Assembly: GCA_910574455.1 (NCBI GenBank)
Contig: CAJSYZ010000004.1
Location: 1,984,001-2,048,000, forward strand
DNA from: Trichaptum fuscoviolaceum
Lineage: Eukaryota > Basidiomycota > Agaricomycetes > Hymenochaetales > Trichaptaceae
Length of the DNA: 64,000 bases
Direction: 5' to 3'
The translations under genes were made by a program, and so were the position numbers. Shown one piece after another: positions 24,561 to 37,289 of this stretch. Every line of letters begins with the position of its first letter. Position 1 is the first letter of the stretch. Under the pieces are notes generated by a model. The model was not told the origin of the DNA. It saw nothing but the letters and a program-made list of their open reading frames with translations, and did no database searches.

Positions 24561-27276
24561 AGGAGAAGACACCCGCCCATTACTCCGATAGCTCTTAGGA
24601 TGCAACATCATAATTGCTACCCTGCCTGCCAGTCTGAAGTCGCCGAACAGGATCCCGAGATCCCGATAGATCGGCTAACTCCAAGCACAAGACTGCCAGT
24701 GCTGCCGGCGTGATGCCGCACACTGCTGCCGCCGGCCTAGCGTACCACATACTTTTGTGTTGTACATACGTGGTAGCACACACGGAAGATGATGTGCAAC
24801 TGTTAACATGACAGCGATTTCTGGAGGTAATCGCTGGTACAATAGTGGAATTTATATGCGTGGTTTGCCGTCTTGGTGTCATTTATAGTATACATACATA
24901 TGTACATATCTGCAGCATGCCCATCCCTTAACCTCCGAAGCAAGAAAACCCCGTCTTATTAGAACCTTTTGAGATTCTATTAGATAGTTAGATGAGCTTC
25001 TCTAGTACACATAACTACTATAGTATTTCGCTCACCTGGATATGGCCACTTCAGAACCTAAATTAAGTTGATGCACCCTCAGAAGTACGCCGCAGTACTA
25101 CTAGCTGTTGCAGAACTCTCTGATCGCGTACCAACTTCAGCCCCTGTCACTGGTATGCATGCATTCCTCCTGCAATGGCAGTAGGCAAAGCAGCAGCAAG
25201 TGCAACAAAATATAAGCAAAACAAGTATACCTTTAGGAGCCAAGTTTAGATCCGAGACTCAACAAGTCTAGAGGTGCATCATCTCACCAAAGATAATGCT
25301 TGCTACGGAAAGAGCAACTAGGGCCTGAACAATAACCAGGAGGGTCGCACCAGACCAGTCCATGTTAGTGCACTATTCCAACTTGAGCAAGCAGGGGCTG
25401 ATGAAGCCTGAGGGGGAGAGGGAGGCTTTGCTACTTATATGCTTTGAAGTCATATTAAGGTTCTTCATTTCGGTGACCATACTCTAAGACAAAATGTGTC
25501 TGCATTGTAATGGCTGGTTAGTTTGGACAAGAGTTTTTTAAGCAGCCTGCAGGCCCTCATGGCGCCAGGCTTCGATAATTGGAAACTTGCCTTTTGCAGA
25601 AAAGGAGATTCAGAATGGAATCCGGGGAACTTGAATTCCGAGCTGCTGCGTGCTGTGTCGTGTTAGTAGCAAATCATTACAGCGCCTCTGCTCGCCCCTC
25701 TCATCGACTAATGGAATACACATGTACAAAAGACGCAAACGATTGCAATGGCGGAGGAAGAGTGCAGCCAGTAATTTAGACGAAGATGCATCATGTGTAG
25801 TGCATTCCATTCAATTCTCTTCCTTCTTCATTGACAATCATTGTCTCAGCGTCAATGATACAACTTGGCGCTGTTGACGCTGCTCCCTACACCCACTTCC
25901 CTGCTCGTCCCCGTTCAGACTCGTGTTCAGACGAGGACAGCGCTTATTCTCCGCGTTGACATTGAGCGAGCTCTCACCCTCACCCTCGCCCTCCGTATCC
26001 CCATCCATGAGCTCGCCCTCCCCATTACGACTCGCCCCCGCAGGGTTAATCACCGTTGCCAGCACTTCTGCGCCTGTGCTTGCTGCTGAGACAGTTGGTG
26101 GGTCTGCTGGGCGGCTGGTGCCGCTTCACCACCGTGGGCGTCTGCTTCATGCCCGCCCCCTGCGTTGTTCGAGCGCCCACACGTGCCCTCCTTGTACCGT
26201 GTAGGCGTGCCGCACTGCCCAAAGACGCGTTGCATTGGGTGCCCGATGCCACCAGCCAGTGCGGATAAGGGCAGGGGCCCGCTGTTGTGTCAATAGGTCG
26301 TTGATGACAACCCCGCCAGGCCCGGGATTGTGAGCTGCGCAGTAGTGATGCTCATGACAAGGGACTGAAGAAACACCTTTATACTTCCAAGACTCCTTTG
26401 TTTCACATCGTTATATCTCAGCTCAACTGCATTCTCGTGTGTATTAATCCGGCTGCCGGCATTATCAATTGAATGGACCAGACATTAGAAAGGAGGGCTT
26501 CTGCCAAAGCGAAAGCTGCATCATTTCATTATATCTCCATCAGTAAGAGTCCATCCTCAGACATCTTTTCTTAGCCCATAATTTCTAGTACCTGTAGTGA
26601 TATAGTCCTATTAGCTACAGTCCTATCATTCTAGATTATACTCACTTGAACCAGGTGATATCTTGTCCCTACAAGATACGGCGAGACGTATGAGCTGTGG
26701 TGATCACCCGAAAATCTAGGGCCAAGTCGCGCATGATTGTGCATGCACTATGAGCCACGAGTTCTGAGGCAAAAAGCTGCGCACTCTAGAAGAAGGCCAT
26801 TGTAGGAGGAGAGATAGAATACCTAGCGTACAAGAGTATCCAGCAATATCTGAGATGCATCAGATGAATAAGACATCAAGATCTGCGCGATTTGCTTGCC
26901 GTAAGAGTCAATTATGCGTAATTGAGGCACATGGGCTTCGGAGTGCCAGTGTAGAAAGAATAAGTAGATGCTGCTAGGTTTCTATCATCTATGCCTTGAT
27001 TTATGGGCGGCCGTTCCTTGATATACAGATTGCCCTTGTATGACGTTGAGGCCATGATTGTTGACGAGAGAGGAAGAGGCTGCGGAGTCAACAGTCATGT
27101 TCAAGTTGGCATCGGAGATTAATTTGCTTATTCGGAGTTTTAATATAATAATCGCTTGAAAAAATTAGAATGTCCTGCTATAGGAAGAGCTTGTACTTTG
27201 TCGCCATCTACACTCAACTTGCTCTATCCAACACTTCTTCATAGTAGAGCTGTACGCTCCTTGCTCTCCTTCTCAA
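24561..27276. other. No intact gene; low-complexity coding-like relic at 25.8-26.3 kb
   Basis: Most of the interval has no supported exon. On the minus strand, 26250 down to about 25840 reads as Gln/Ala-rich, then acidic Gly/Glu-rich text (QQTHQLSQQQAQAQ, then GDTEGEGEGESS), with a frame change near 26050. It could be a remnant of a low-complexity gene. I cannot assign it. Confidence 0.3.
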
Positions 27277-27640
27277 ATGCCTGGAGAAGAAATTCAATAT
27301 CCGGAAGACATTCTGTCGTCTACTTAACGCACCCTCTACAGGTACGCGCCAGTGACGTTGTCGTCCGCAAGTGCTACTTTCGTATACACGCATCGAAAGG
27401 GGTTGGGGCTGTCATACTCTCAGCTACTGCGAGAGGATGATAGACATGTCATGGGAGAGGACGGCGATCAAGTTTTTTATTCGGAGCCGCTCAATGTCAC
27501 ATACGCCGAGACCCACGCGCGCAACTGGGCACTGCACTCCTCCAGCGTGTGGATGTCCCCCCGTCTTCTTGGCCGATTTACCAGAAGACATTGCCTCTGA
27601 CATTTGGATGGATTCTCAGGCCTCGAGCTCTTTCGCTCTA
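27277..27640 (+). pseudogene. NNT1/EFM7-like methyltransferase, decayed copy 2
   Basis: Second relic of the methyltransferase at 23977-24560. It begins at a matching ATG and shares IQYPEDILSST, then an in-frame TAA where copy 1 reads Leu-Gly. YAPVTLSSASATFVYTHRKG and ETHARNWALHSSSVWMS follow, where Trp is kept. It then shifts frame (LADLPEDIASD is one frame off) and loses similarity before the SAM-binding motif. The open frame continuing to 27970 is not methyltransferase and I do not recognise it. Upstream untranslated sequence is also similar between the two copies, so the duplication covered more than the coding region. Confidence 0.65.
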
Positions 27641-28235
27641 AAGGTGAATTTGGTCAACATAACAGCATATTGTGACTCCAGTATGATCGCGTACGAACTA
27701 GCGCACATTATGGAGGGTAACGGCAATGAGATCAAGCAGCTGGTTATGATTGTCCACTTTCTAGCAATACTATATTTCCCGTTGATTCGGATCGACGAAG
27801 AAACTCTTATTGCTCAGGTCATGAAATCTATCTGCGACCTATATCGTATAGAAACAAAGACCCTGCGTCTGCACAGGTCTATGGAGCATGGTGCCGATTT
27901 TGAGCTCAGGCTGTCTTTCTTTCAGACGATGCTTACGTTTATGTATGGCGAATCATTGGCTGAGCAATGACCTATTGTCCACCTTAGACAGCTTTTGATG
28001 TCTGGTGCGGTCCCGCGAGATTTTAGCACGGAACGCGCTCTAAGCGCCCATCGGCGACCAATCGAGGGTTTATGGGTCCACCTTGACGCATTATTTACGC
28101 TAATTGAACTCTAATGCCCATGACGTGTAGGAGAAAAAATGTCTTTCCTACCTGTAACTTGAACAGAGATTCTCTACTTTTACACCAAACAATCTACTTT
28201 CATTTTCTATCGGAATATATCCTCTGGCCCGACGA
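27641..28235 (+). other. Unassigned open frame downstream of the methyltransferase relic
   Basis: About 110 codons remain open to 27970 (for example IRIDEETLIAQVMKSICDLY), and further fragments follow to about 28110 (FSTERALSAHRRPIEG). No family is recognised and no start is apparent. It may be part of a mobile-element gene or another relic. Confidence 0.25.
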
Positions 28236-29588
28236 TTATAATAACCTTTCCACCATTCCAATACCTTCAGCCTCGAGAATCTCCATAATGGGCCTGACAA
28301 TGTCCATAGTGTACGGTGCCTGGACTCCAATTTTGTTGAGAACCCCATCAAGGATGAGCTGAGTGGCGATTCCACAAGGTATACCAACCGTCTTGGCCAT
28401 AGCAGAGTATCCCGCTGGCTCGCCATAGAGTGCGAGGGTTGACGTCAGGGTATCCTGGAGCAGCAAACCGTGTTAGGAGTCATGGTATGTCATCGATATC
28501 AAAGATAATAAAGGCTAAACCATACCATCTTTCCGTCTTGCCACTCAACAATGAATTTGTGTTGGAGCATGATAAAGTCGCGCTCATTCTGATCATATTG
28601 CATGAGCTTCTCCAATTGCGCGCAGAGTGTGTCGAGAAGGTTTCCTGCGCGAACACTAACTTTCTCTTCGGAGAAAAGACCAATCCATCGCAATCCAGAA
28701 ATGATACGCGTACGTTCAGAGGATGATGGGAATTTGCAGATTGCATCTATCCGAGAGATGAGCGCGCTAAGGGCAACAGTTAAGTCAAGTGGCTCGGAGT
28801 GCATGAGCCGCGAAAACCGCACCTCTCAGACGCGTCATTCGCAGCGAACGTCTTCTGTGAAGCTTCAGCCCAGGTGAGGCCATCCTTGAGCCAGTCCTTC
28901 TCCCCGGCATCGAGCCACCCGAGTTCGATGAGCGCCGTAATGAAAGTAGGGAAACCCTGATAGCGAAGATTGCTACGCGCAACTGTCTCGGCTTCTGGGA
29001 TGTTATAGAAATCACGGAAGGGAACAGAATTACGGTTCGGGTACGCGACAAACGCGTACGCGGGAGAGATATAGTACGGCTGTGCGTACGCCATGAGGTC
29101 TGTTCCCGGAATGTCGACCTGTTTTCCCTCGGAAAGGTAGGAGGCAGAATTAAGCAGAGCGAGGACAACACCGCGGGAAGACCAAGAGAATTTGTAGCCA
29201 AGAGGGTTATCTGCGCAGTCCGGCGCCGGCAACCCACCACAGTAAGACAAAAACTGCTTGATCTACTGGAAGTCAGATAAGAAGTTAAGGAGATGGAAGG
29301 AACACATACCTTGCCACCCTTCTCGTGAACCTCAGAAATCATCTTCACAGCGTACAAGTGGTCGATACCAGGGTCCAAACCGATCTCGTTCATGACAATG
29401 ATTCCAGCCTTTTTTGCCTCTTCGTCGAGCTCACGCACTGCGGGTGAGATATACGATGTTGTTACAACATGCGTTTTGCCCTTGATTGCAGCCTTGATTA
29501 CCGTTGCGTGATACGTGTACGGGATGAGCGAGATAACGAGATCATTCTCAGCAACTGCTTTCTCAAGGGCTGTGGTGTCTGTGACGTC
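28236..29588 (-). pseudogene. LYS9-like: Saccharopine dehydrogenase C-terminal half, cut off by an insertion
   Basis: This is the 3' part of a spermidine synthase-saccharopine dehydrogenase fusion. The glutamate-forming saccharopine dehydrogenase catalyses the next-to-last step of lysine biosynthesis by the alpha-aminoadipate route. After the insert the frame resumes with NDLVISLIPYTYHATVIKAA, then KTHVVTTSYISPAVRELDEE, MNEIGLDPGIDHLYAVKMI, SYCGGLPAPDCADNPLGYKF and the C-terminal YGEPAGYSAMAKTVGIPCG. These are all standard landmarks. The remaining introns splice in frame and no other lesion was seen. The break lies in the N-terminal Rossmann domain. Deleting the insert plus one target-duplication copy restores the frame exactly, so the disruption looks recent. 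Confidence 0.85.
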
Positions 29589-29597
29589 GAGGGAAAC
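29589..29597. repeat. Left target-site duplication
   Basis: GAGGGAAAC here is repeated at 31343-31351 on the other side of the insert. Eight bases (GAGGGAAA) are unambiguous. The ninth may belong to the element. Confidence 0.85.
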
Positions 29598-29734
29598 CGG
29601 CACCAAGAATTTGCCATGCAGACTGTCGTGCGTGTCGTGCGTGTCGTGCAGTGTCGTGCAATGGTGTCGTGCAATGGTGTCGTGCAAGCCGAGCAGTCGG
29701 CCGGAGGACATTGAATGAGATGCATCGGGGTGCC

Positions 29735-29815
29735 TGCACGACACCCCGATTATCTGCACGACACCCCGATTATCTAGCTCGACACCCCGATTACCCGCAC
29801 GACCCCCGATGCATC
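29735..29815. repeat. Tandem ~20-bp repeat inside the insert
   Basis: Units close to TGCACGACACCCCGATTATC occur four times head to tail. The first two are identical (29735-29754 and 29755-29774) and the last two degenerate. They extend the subterminal repeat array of the element. Confidence 0.7.
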
Positions 29816-30000
29816 TAGATCACGTACCTGATACGGGGTAACAGGTTACTAGCTAGAGTCTCTGGTCGCAGACTATTGGTTATACAAGCAATTAGAGGCT
29901 GTGAGCTCCTCACAGCAGAGTCCGCTACCCAGAGATTGGCATGAGTGTTTATATTTTTTGTACAATGGACAGTGGTAAAGTGAAAGACTGTCTCGTGTTG

Positions 30001-30090
30001 TCAGGTGCTTCTCGGGCAGCCGAAGTCCGCAAAGGAGTTCAGTGAGGTGGCGAATGTCAGCGAGAGTACTGTGAAGTTAATGTTGAAAGG
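30001..30090 (+). pseudogene. TFIIB fragment (second cyclin repeat) captured in the insert
   Basis: Plus-strand text GQPKSAKEFSEVANVSESTV is the end of the second cyclin fold of general transcription factor TFIIB, preceded by an intron-like acceptor (TCAG at 30001-30004) and followed by a GTGAAG donor-like site. No other TFIIB sequence continues on this strand. Confidence 0.65.
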
Positions 30091-30164
30091 TGAAGATGGA
30101 GAACATACCGGACGAGACTCGGAGTGTGTATTAATGATTTACATCCTTCATCCGTACTGCCAAG

Positions 30165-30345
30165 TTTCTCACTTCGATGAAGATGCAAACCACAATGACC
30201 GTGACTGTGTCAAGCTCCTTTCTTCTCAGCAGCTTCTCTTCATCCGAATGCTCGTACAGTTGTTTTGCAATGTCACTGATAGTCTTCGGGAGCGAGAACC
30301 AAAACAGCAGCTCGAGATGTCGCAAAAGGCCTGCATGAGGCTTCG
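30165..30345 (-). pseudogene. TFIIB fragment (first cyclin repeat), opposite strand
   Basis: Minus-strand text LPKTISDIAKQLYEHSDEEK, continuing LLRRKELD and then VCIFIEV, corresponds to the first cyclin repeat of TFIIB. Just upstream, in another frame, SNRSLMQAFCDIS fits the preceding helix, so a frameshift lies between them. The orientation is opposite to the second-repeat fragment at 30001-30090. The captured gene has therefore been rearranged inside the element. Confidence 0.6.
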
Positions 30346-30639
30346 GTTCGAGCGCGTGGACGAGCGTGGACGTAGTCCCTCTCAGCATGGTCGCCTCCGA
30401 CCGCTTCCAGGATTATATGGACCGATGAAAAGGTCTTGCGCTGTCGCATCAACAGGCATAGACCTCTCCTCCTCCGCCCCACAAATCATCGCCAGACAGC
30501 AATCCCGTCTTCCCTTTACTTACCTACACCAACAGCCCGCGCGAGATTCCACTACTAAGCGGTGTACCTTACTCCGAGCACTTGAGTTTCTTTGAGTCGA
30601 CAGCATTCACGCTGATTTCGCACTGAGCTTTGACTGGGA

Positions 30640-31022
30640 AGAAATGATTGCAACTGTCAATGTCGGAAATGCGGCTAGTAGAGGCAAAATGGAAAAGTGG
30701 GTTGAAAAATGGGAGGCAGGCCTAGAAAGCTATCCAAGTCTTCTACACCGTCCTCGGTGTGCCAGACAACATTCCATCCAACCTCACACTTGCTGATCTG
30801 ATATCTCATTTTGATGCTACTAGTACTGCGGAGATCCTCCGTGATGTGTCCGTCCCATTTGGCCTTACATATTGCACTATCAATGGCTTCAATCTTGTCC
30901 GGCCTTGCTCAGGGATGACGTCCGGTAGATATGTTGCAGTTTATGGGTGTTTCGAGGTGAAGTGGGAGAGATATGGAGATGGTGAGAAAGTAGATGGGGT
31001 CGAAGCGCCAGAGCTCGGATGA
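30640..31022 (+). other. Second captured coding-like fragment, unassigned
   Basis: Two plus-strand protein-like segments in different frames: FDWEEMIATVNVGNAASRGK (about 30634-30760) and LADLISHFDATSTAEILRDV, continuing GLTYCTINGFNLVRP (about 30790-30905). They may be exons of one host gene carried by the insert. I do not recognise the family. Confidence 0.35.
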
Positions 31023-31342
31023 ACACCCGGATATGGAAGGGCAGGCACCAGATCGAAAAAGCATTGTCATCCGAATTCAATAGGAGGCTGTGTGTGTGCC
31101 TAATATGTGCCTTACAGCACTTCTACTTTTGGAAGTTTGCTCGACACCAATCGGCACTAGCACGACACTTGCACGACACTTGTTACTTATTTTGGTATCT
31201 CGATTAGTTTATCTATATTATGTGAATTTTAATTGGCTATCTAACTATTCTCACGCACAGCCTTAAGCACGACACTATGCACGACACTACGCACGACACG
31301 CTCGACACGCTCGACAATCTGCATGGCAAATTCTCGAGGCCG

Positions 31343-31351
31343 GAGGGAAAC
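31343..31351. repeat. Right target-site duplication
   Basis: GAGGGAAAC, matching 29589-29597 on the far side of the insert. Confidence 0.85.
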
Positions 31352-32628
<1,277 letters not shown>

Positions 32629-35392
32629 TTTATGCAGTTCTTCATATTGATTAGTTGTTAATCATCAGATGAAGCCTGGTATCCTTACTAGAGGGTAAGA
32701 ACCGGCGAAAGTTTTTTGAGCTTGCATATATAGACAAGCACGAGGAGAAAGCGATAAGATAAGAAAATGTGACAGCCGAGATCCGAGTCTGAGATAACAA
32801 CGCACCAACTAGCGAGCCTTAGATACTAAGGAAGACAAAGGCTGTAGAAGAATGAGTTGTTGAACATCACACAAGGCCTAAAGGTCTACTATTTATATGA
32901 AACGACCATCCTCCGAAGAGCCTGAAATTTCTTATGTTTTATCTATTTTTGTGCCCGTCGCAATTCCGTTCTCTCGATTTTCCGAATCACCCGCTGAACT
33001 AATACCAGTAGTTGTTGGATTTACCGCAGCTTCGAAGCGCTTCATATGACGTTGGCGATCGGTGAGAATTCCTTCCGTGGCGCCAAGAACTGGGGAGACG
33101 GAATTGCAGCTGAACTTCCCATTTTCACTTCATGGGTACCTAACCTTACTTCAAAGTTCATACGCTAAATGGAAAACCAATCAGAACCGATCATACCACA
33201 TCGCTATGCCCTGGATAACATACAATGGGACGTAGCTTGAGATGCCAGCGCAACTGGGAGGAGGGGCAGGGTGAAGGACCTCATGATGATAGGCAATGTG
33301 AACAAGCCCGCAGACATCCAATTTGCCTATTTAGTGACCCGAGTTCAAACCATTGCAGGATCTACACGTGGGTAAATCGTCCAGAGAGCTGGCCTTTGTA
33401 ATCGCATGGATAACTTGAGCGACGCTGCTTAAATCCTCGTGCGCCCGGCGTGCCAATAACTGCTCGAAGCACTGATCGGTATTGAAGTTGTAACGATTAC
33501 TATATACATATTCTGAAGTCAATCTAGTTCCGAAACATAAATGCAAGAAATCAACAGCTCAAGCAGACAGAAATAGCGTATTTACTTTTTATGGGTTGAG
33601 GGAAAGTGCAGCATGTTCAATAGGGTTACTACCGAGAACGACATGGACGAACATAAGTATGAGAGAGACCTGTACAGCCAGTCAGTAATCCAGCGGAAAC
33701 GACCCAAACTAAGAAGCCCTCCTCGTATTCCAAGCAGATAGCTTCCCAGACATCCTTGAGCTGAGAAAACTCAACGCGTCCTAGTGAACGTCTGTTGTGA
33801 GTGACTGCACAAACTACCGTCTGCAGACTAACTCACTAAGAAAGCGTACAAAAGCCTGCGTCTTACTGATACAGGCGATTGATGTGGGATCTCCGCGTCC
33901 AGGTCGAGAATACTTACATCGCTTTCATTATCGTCTCGAACTGGCGTCAGTCCTGCCACAGGAGGCTCGGCTTCGTCTGCTTCATGTATCTGTTGCGCAG
34001 CCGATATCAGGCATAGATGGAACTAAAATGAAGGGGAATAATCACCGTGTCGAATATATGACAAGTCGGAACGCGCGTCCGTTGTCTAATCCCAAAGTCA
34101 TCGTCTTCACCATCTCGAAAGTCCACTGTTGTCTGTCAAGGATAGTTTGTCAAATTAACGTTCCTCATTCACACATTTGACCCAGACTATACCATTGCCC
34201 AGTCAGAACTCAAATTTGACGGCGTTCGTGGGGAGAAGCCCCGGGGATCGACAAGCAAGGAGGATTTGTAGCGAGCTTGAAGTTGCGAAGGTCGGGTTCG
34301 CATAGCCATAGAGAAAGACGGATAATGCGATTGAGCACTAGCTTTTAACATGTCGATTCCGATGTAAGAGGACCGACTTGTAGAAAATAATTGGAATCGA
34401 AAAAGCTTTAAAATAGGGGGAAACACCGTTGGGAAGGAAGAAAAGAGAAAAGTGGGCTTTTACCAAAGTGAGCGCCGCGGGCTGAAACAGAGCCAACCCT
34501 GAGAGTGGCACTCCTGTAGCGGATTTAGTTAATGTCATTGAGGGAACGTTGCTCAATCGGCACCTTGAGTCTTTGCGCTAATGTCAACCACCGTCCTTCC
34601 ATTTCATCGAGCATTTCCCCATCGTCGCAGAGCGAAAGAAGCCAACGGAAGGCACGGCAATGAAGAACATCATGTCCTATGCACGTGCGGAGTGATGTAC
34701 GCGGCAAAAGGTATAGCATGGAGAATTACGGCGGAAGACAGCAAATGTTGATAACTCGCGCAGTTTAAGTGCAGGTGCGTGATTTGGGAAACACGGTGAG
34801 AGATTCCTTCGTACAGGGTGTCGAGGATGGGAACGATGAGACGAGAGCTGACCACGGTGCCTACGCTTTACTCCCTCCGCACATCAACCAACCGACGGCG
34901 AGCACGGCGAAGGCCACCCAAATGCGGTCAGCGCAGCGGTGGTCGAGGGTTTGAGGTGCGCTTATGGTCTGCCCCTCATCCTGTTTCCCGACGACGATCC
35001 CCATCTCCACATCCCTTATCTGCTTCAGTCGTGATCTACTTCCGTCGTTCTTGACAACCTCAGACGTATCGATGGAGGACATGAATCTCGTGGACTGAAG
35101 AGAACTCACAATTCGTCTACACTGCGGAGCTGCCTTTCAACTACCACGTTCCATTTTGATTCTGGCATCTTTCGGATGATAGGGCGTCAACAAAACACAC
35201 CTTCGACTTGAAGCTCATTTGCTTCCGTCCATGCTAAAGCTTTCACCGAACATCCTATCCCCTGCCAAAATCCCAACTTCCACCTCTATCACATTCATTC
35301 CACTCTTCGCTGTCTTCCCCCACAGATAAGAGGCGTCCCAGACCTCTGACGAGCTCCCTTATCGATTTGCCACAGTCACTGCGTGGCACAAG
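32629..35392. other. Poorly resolved region; possible minus-strand membrane-protein exons
   Basis: On the minus strand, ATG at about 35076 opens SSIDTSEVVKNDGSRSRLKQ and leads to a hydrophobic RIWVAFAVLAVGWLMCGG (about 34870-34930). A plausible later exon near 34540-34690 reads CRAFRWLLSLCDDGEMLDEM. Around 33720, EFSQLKDVWEAICLEYEEGF precedes another hydrophobic stretch. Near 33350-33490, CFEQLLARRAHEDLSSVAQV is open. Splice joins are not convincing. These may be exons of one or two agaricomycete membrane proteins or relics. A CT-rich tract at 35260-35340 faces the inverted repeat. Confidence 0.3.
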
Positions 35393-36427
35393 CCCGACAC
35401 GATCCACGGCAAACATAGGTGGCTGTCTGAAGTGAAGACAGGGCGTGTGAAACTGTGTCCCTTCTTTAAAATGCTGTTATTGCGCGTGACAGGTATTAGA
35501 GCCAGATTAGGTGTTTAATAGTTAAAAAGGTAACCCGTGAGAAAGAAAGTCAGTCTGGCTTTGTTTAAGGGAAACAGCTGTCTGAAACAGCCACTTGAGC
35601 CAGCCTTGCTGTGCTGCAGTGATACAGCTTTGTCACACAGTTTATCTGTCTACTTTGATGTCAGAAAGGCTGTCTTAATGGGCTGTCACACGCTGTGTCA
35701 GCCAAACTGTCTCATTTTAAGTCAGACACACGTAACAGCATAACTGTCTTCTTTGACTGACTCGCAGTCGGACACCTGTGTTAGTCACTTCAGCTGACTT
35801 AATTAGAAACAGCAAGGCTACCTTTACTGCCTGTCTTTCTTACAGATAGTCTGTCCAGACAGCCCAGCTGTTTTACTTTCAGACAGCAGTAGCCTGCTTA
35901 TTGTTCCGCTTAGTACTCCACTCAATAGCCCACTCTTAACAATTGAAACAGCTGGGCTGTCTGGACAGACTATCTGTAAGAAAGACAGGCAGTAAAGGTA
36001 GCCTTGCTGTTTCTAATTAAGTCAGCTGAAGTGACTAACACAGGTGTCCGACTGCAAGTCAGTCAAAGAAGACAGTTATGCTGTTACGTGTGTCTGACTT
36101 AAAATGAGACAGTTTGGCTGACACAGCATGTGACAGCCCATTAAGACAGCCTTTCTGACATCAAAGTAGACAGATAAACTGTGTGACAAAGCTGTATCAC
36201 TGCAGCACAGCAAGGCTGGCTCAAGTGGCTGTTTCAGACAGCTGTTTCCCTTAAACAAAGCCAGACTGACTTTCTTTCTCACGGGTTACCTTTTTAACTA
36301 TTAAACACCTAATCTGGCTCTAATACCTGTCATGCGCAATAACAGCATTTTAAAGAAGGGACACAGTTTCACACGCCCTGTCTTCACTTCAGACAGCCAC
36401 CTATGTTTGCCGTGATCGTGTGTCGGG
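35393..36427. mobile_element. Long inverted repeat (two ~480-bp arms, 72-bp spacer)
   Basis: The arm at about 35393-35873 is repeated in reverse complement at about 35946-36427 with only a few mismatches and small indels. The spacer is 35874-35945. The whole can fold into a ~480-bp hairpin. The arms are crowded with CTGTC/GACAG and TGACT-type words, like subterminal transposase-binding repeats. A 68-codon frame is present in both arms with a single residue difference (Thr/Met); I regard it as incidental. The outermost part reads GKHRWLSEVKTGRVKLC in both arms and could be captured coding sequence. No clear target duplication was found. Likely a foldback or non-autonomous DNA transposon. Confidence 0.8.
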
Positions 36428-37289
36428 ACCGTAGTTGCCTTATCTGGCAAGTGCGCGATGATGACTCGGAGCGCCATAGGAAACAAGCAGAACGCGTTTT
36501 CTGCGGTCCTACGGACAGAGTTCAGTACCATCAACCACAAGTTTGCATTCCCAGTTCAACGGTTCAGTTGCTTCGTGTTTATCTAGCAGGGAAAAAAAAA
36601 ACAAGCCTTCAACATCAAGACGGGAAGCAAGACCTCAAAATGAAGATGCTCACCTCCGCATTCTTATTGACATGAAGATTCAGGAAAGCCGTAAGGAAGC
36701 GAATAGCGTCAAAAAGACAAGATACCACCCACTATGCAAATCACTGGAATCAAGAATGCTTAAAAGCTTAGAATGTGATACTGTGACCTAGTCGATCTTG
36801 ATCTTCAATTGCATCGCTATGACCAGCCAAATCGATGGGACTAATTGTGCCATTTGCGCCATTTTCGGGAGATTTCAGTCCGGAGCTGAGAGTTCTCCTA
36901 AAGACATATGATCTGGTGCGATAATCTGACGAATTGCAAGGAAACATCATGGGCTGAAGGTAGAGCTCTCTTCGTGAGGACCAATGCCAACAGGGAGAAT
37001 CCCGCCCAACTTCGGCTTTCGTCTCTTTGATTTCCAGATGTGCTTGATGTGCAGGAAAGAGCTCTTCACGCTACGATTCTGTCCAGAGCGAATGACACCG
37101 GATTCCTTCGCGGATGCAGAACAGACGTCGTCGATCGCCATCCCTCCTTCCCCAATCCTTCCCTCCTCTCGTCCCTCAAGTCTCTCAACAGTCCGCCAAT
37201 AAACAGGTCCCCTCAATTTCTCTTTTGTTGTTTCCTCCCCCTGCTTCTGTATCTCATCACCACGGCACGGCACGTCCAAAACCTTCAGT
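36428..37289. other. Intergenic, CT-rich toward 37.3 kb
   Basis: No supported exon. A pyrimidine-rich tract at about 37130-37280 directly precedes an ATG at 37290 and looks like a fungal promoter or 5' untranslated region. Confidence 0.35.

Larger units (their letters stand above)
29598..31342. mobile_element. Transposon-like insert with TIRs and captured gene fragments (Pack-MULE-like)
   Basis: About 1.75 kb inserted in an exon of the saccharopine dehydrogenase half. The left end (CGGCACCAAGAATTTGCC and onward) and the reverse complement of the right end (CGGCCTCGAGAATTTGCC and onward) match over about 30 bp, giving terminal inverted repeats. Flanks show an 8-9 bp target duplication. Subterminal arrays of TGTCGTGC occur at the left (six copies, about 29623-29690). 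Inverted GCACGACA copies occur at the right (about 31158-31310). A short tandem repeat lies at 29735-29815. There is no transposase frame, so it is non-autonomous. A 9-bp duplication plus host-gene fragments suggests a Mutator-like (Pack-MULE) element. hAT or KDZ (8-bp duplication) cannot be excluded. Confidence 0.82.

Noticed and set aside
29598..31342. Treating the insert as a large intron of the fusion gene
   Set aside because: Inverted ends, target duplication, and exact frame restoration on removal of insert plus one duplicate point to transposition; no GT-AG pair sits at its edges in the gene's orientation.
35537..36282. Two identical-looking 68-codon frames on opposite strands, as possible genes
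   Set aside because: They are the same sequence carried by the two arms of the long inverted repeat, with a repetitive CTGTC composition and no family match; best explained as part of the element.
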